A stretch of DNA of 7,891 nucleotides from Candidatus Dojkabacteria bacterium. Its GTDB lineage: Bacteria; Patescibacteriota; Dojkabacteria; SC72; T1SED10-24. Under the pieces are notes generated by a model. That model worked only from the letters and a program-made list of their open reading frames with translations, made no database searches and was not told the DNA's origin. The position numbers and the translations under genes were made by a program. Position 1 is the stretch's first letter. Every line of letters begins with the position of its first letter. The stretch is from positions 1 to 7,891 of the forward strand of contig PWIP01000019.1 in assembly GCA_003560355.1 (NCBI GenBank). Reading direction: 5' to 3'. This document shows positions 6,545 to 7,891 of the stretch, in pieces.

Positions 6545-7891
6545 ATGATTAAAAAACTTTCTCAAGAAGTCGTCAATCAAATAGCAGCAGGCGAAGTTAT
6601 AGAAAGACCAGCATCTGTAGTTAAAGAATTACTCGATAATGCTATTGATGCAAAAGCTGAAAAAATTGACATTAAAATAAAAAATGGAGGAATTAGATAT
6701 ATTGAAATATCTGACAACGGTGTTGGTATAGACAAAGGAGATCTTGCTAAGGTTTTTGAAGCTCATACAACAAGTAAAATCCAAAATCTTGAAGATTTAA
6801 ATGAAATACTCTCAATGGGTTTTAGAGGAGAAGCTCTCTCAACTATTGTTTCTGTAGCTTCGGTTTCAATGATTTCTAAAAAAAAAGATGGAGATTTTGC
6901 TTACAAAGTAACAGGGAAGGGAGTAGATATATCTAAGCCTACAAAAAGTCCGAGAGATACAGGAACTACAGTAATAGTAGAGAATCTTTTTAAAGATATT
7001 CCTGCACGATTTAAATACCTTCGTGCAGAAAGTACGGAATACAGAAAAATTCTAGAAATTCTAACACCGTATTTTCTAGCATATCCAGAAATACATTTTA
7101 CTTTTAGTCATAATGGTAAACAAATTTTTAATCTACCGAAAGCAAAAGAGCTTAGTGTGAGAATAACGAGTGTATTAAAGGGTGACTTTACCAAAAATAT
7201 GTTATCTGTGTTTTTTGATGGAGAAGGTATGAAAATAACGGGATACGTGGCTCGTCCAGAGCATAATTTTAACAAAACACTGCATCAATATATGTTCATA
7301 AACAAGCGACCAATTTATGACAGGGGGATTGTAAGAGCTGTCTCAGAAGGTTTCTCTCGCTTCATCCCAGAAGGCAAGAAAGTTCCATTTGTAATGAATT
7401 TGGAAATTAAATCGTCCCTAGTTGATATAAACGTACATCCTAAAAAAGAAGAAGTACGATTTATGAATCCATTTAGAGTATATTCTGCTGTAGAAGAAGC
7501 TATAAAACAAGCATTAAAAGAGTACTCTACACAGGAAACAACAACATTTAGAGATAAACCCACTGAAATTAATTACAAAAAACAATCAAGTTACAATGTT
7601 AGTTCTGGTTTGAAATTTTCAGAACAATTACTTAAAAACAAAAAGGTTGAAAAAAATAAAGTAGAAAACTTACCAAACGCAAATCTTTTTAGTCAAAATG
7701 AACAAGTAGACGAGCAACAAGATTATTATAAATATCACCAAATATTTAACATGTACATTATTGTTCAACTTGAAGACGAAATTTGGGTTATAGATCAACA
7801 TGCTGCTTCAGAAAGGATATTTTATGAAAAAATTCAAAAACAATACAAAAAAAATTCTGTAGAAGTGCAAAACTTACTAATTCCTCTTGAA
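6545..7891 (+). CDS. mutL: DNA mismatch repair protein MutL, endonuclease type, 3' end outside window
   Basis: MutL couples MutS mismatch recognition to strand removal. The 449 visible residues contain the GHKL ATPase: NQIAAGEVIERPASVVKEL with catalytic base E28, N32 for magnesium, DNGVG (57-61), MGFRGEAL (91-98) and TGTTV (139-143). The transducer part follows, with FINKRPIYDR (251-260) and NVHPKKEEVRF (296-306). A polar linker, rich in Lys, Asn and Gln, spans about 325-390. The C-terminal domain begins near YHQIFNMYIIVQ (397-408) and contains DQHAASERIFYE (417-428), which fits the DQHA(X)2E(X)4E metal-binding motif of MutL proteins with intrinsic nicking endonuclease activity. This motif is absent from E. 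coli MutL, which relies on MutH. The ATG at 6545 gives the canonical N-terminus. It is cut by the window end, with about 150-200 residues missing. Confidence 0.97.
   Translation, partial: MIKKLSQEVVNQIAAGEVIERPASVVKELLDNAIDAKAEKIDIKIKNGGIRYIEISDNGVGIDKGDLAKVFEAHTTSKIQNLEDLNEILSMGFRGEALSTIVSVASVSMISKKKDGDFAYKVTGKGVDISKPTKSPRDTGTTVIVENLFKDIPARFKYLRAESTEYRKILEILTPYFLAYPEIHFTFSHNGKQIFNLPKAKELSVRITSVLKGDFTKNMLSVFFDGEGMKITGYVARPEHNFNKTLHQYMFINKRPIYDRGIVRAVSEGFSRFIPEGKKVPFVMNLEIKSSLVDINVHPKKEEVRFMNPFRVYSAVEEAIKQALKEYSTQETTTFRDKPTEINYKKQSSYNVSSGLKFSEQLLKNKKVEKNKVENLPNANLFSQNEQVDEQQDYYKYHQIFNMYIIVQLEDEIWVIDQHAASERIFYEKIQKQYKKNSVEVQNLLIPLE

Noticed and set aside
1..7891. Possible reassignment of TGA, since no gene here ends in TGA
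   Set aside because: Only six stops are visible (four TAA, two TAG). The conserved genes have no in-frame TGA and use ordinary Gly and Trp codons, so the absence is expected in a small AT-rich sample.
1..7891. Mobile element, CRISPR array or RNA gene
   Set aside because: There are no direct-repeat arrays, transposase motifs, terminal repeats or tRNA-like cloverleaf sequences; nearly every base is in a protein gene.

Overview
This is an AT-rich, gene-dense bacterial window (about one third G+C by eye) with almost no non-coding DNA. It carries pyruvate formate-lyase genes and two DNA-repair genes, which suggests a fermentative anaerobe with a compact genome. The standard code fits: glycine and tryptophan use normal codons, and the long genes have no in-frame TGA. 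No convincing Shine-Dalgarno sequence precedes any of the eight starts, yet there is a textbook sigma70-type promoter (TTGAAA, 17 bp, TGaTATAAT), which argues against Bacteroidota-type promoters. A small-genome candidate phylum such as Patescibacteria would fit, but nothing here proves it.

Layout. (1) 1-2701, minus strand: a pflB-pflA pair. pflB encodes a complete formate C-acetyltransferase with its Cys-Cys and C-terminal glycyl-radical motifs. pflA encodes its radical-SAM activating enzyme and is cut off by the window edge. (2) 2771-3181, plus strand: a small HAD-family protein without a C1 cap, divergent from pflB and overlapping the end of uvrB tail-to-tail by 29 bp. (3) 3153-5138, minus strand: complete uvrB, the nucleotide-excision-repair damage-verification helicase. 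(4) 5139-5233: a divergent regulatory region with a strong rightward promoter, a perfect 14-bp palindrome over its -10 and start point, and a possible leaderless uvrB promoter. (5) 5234-6520, plus strand: three short overlapping genes of unknown function that may be very diverged relatives of each other. (6) 6545 to the window end, plus strand: mutL, truncated by the window edge, of the endonuclease-bearing type.

How the genes work together. PflA activates PflB, which splits pyruvate and CoA into acetyl-CoA and formate without oxygen. UvrB and MutL belong to different repair pathways (excision and mismatch repair) and are transcribed away from each other around the unknown trio. The trio and mutL run head-to-tail with a 17-bp overlap, a 1-bp overlap and a 24-bp gap, so they may form one operon, although mutL also has a perfect TATAAT placed for a leaderless transcript. 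The least explained part of the window is the trio together with its palindromic promoter.
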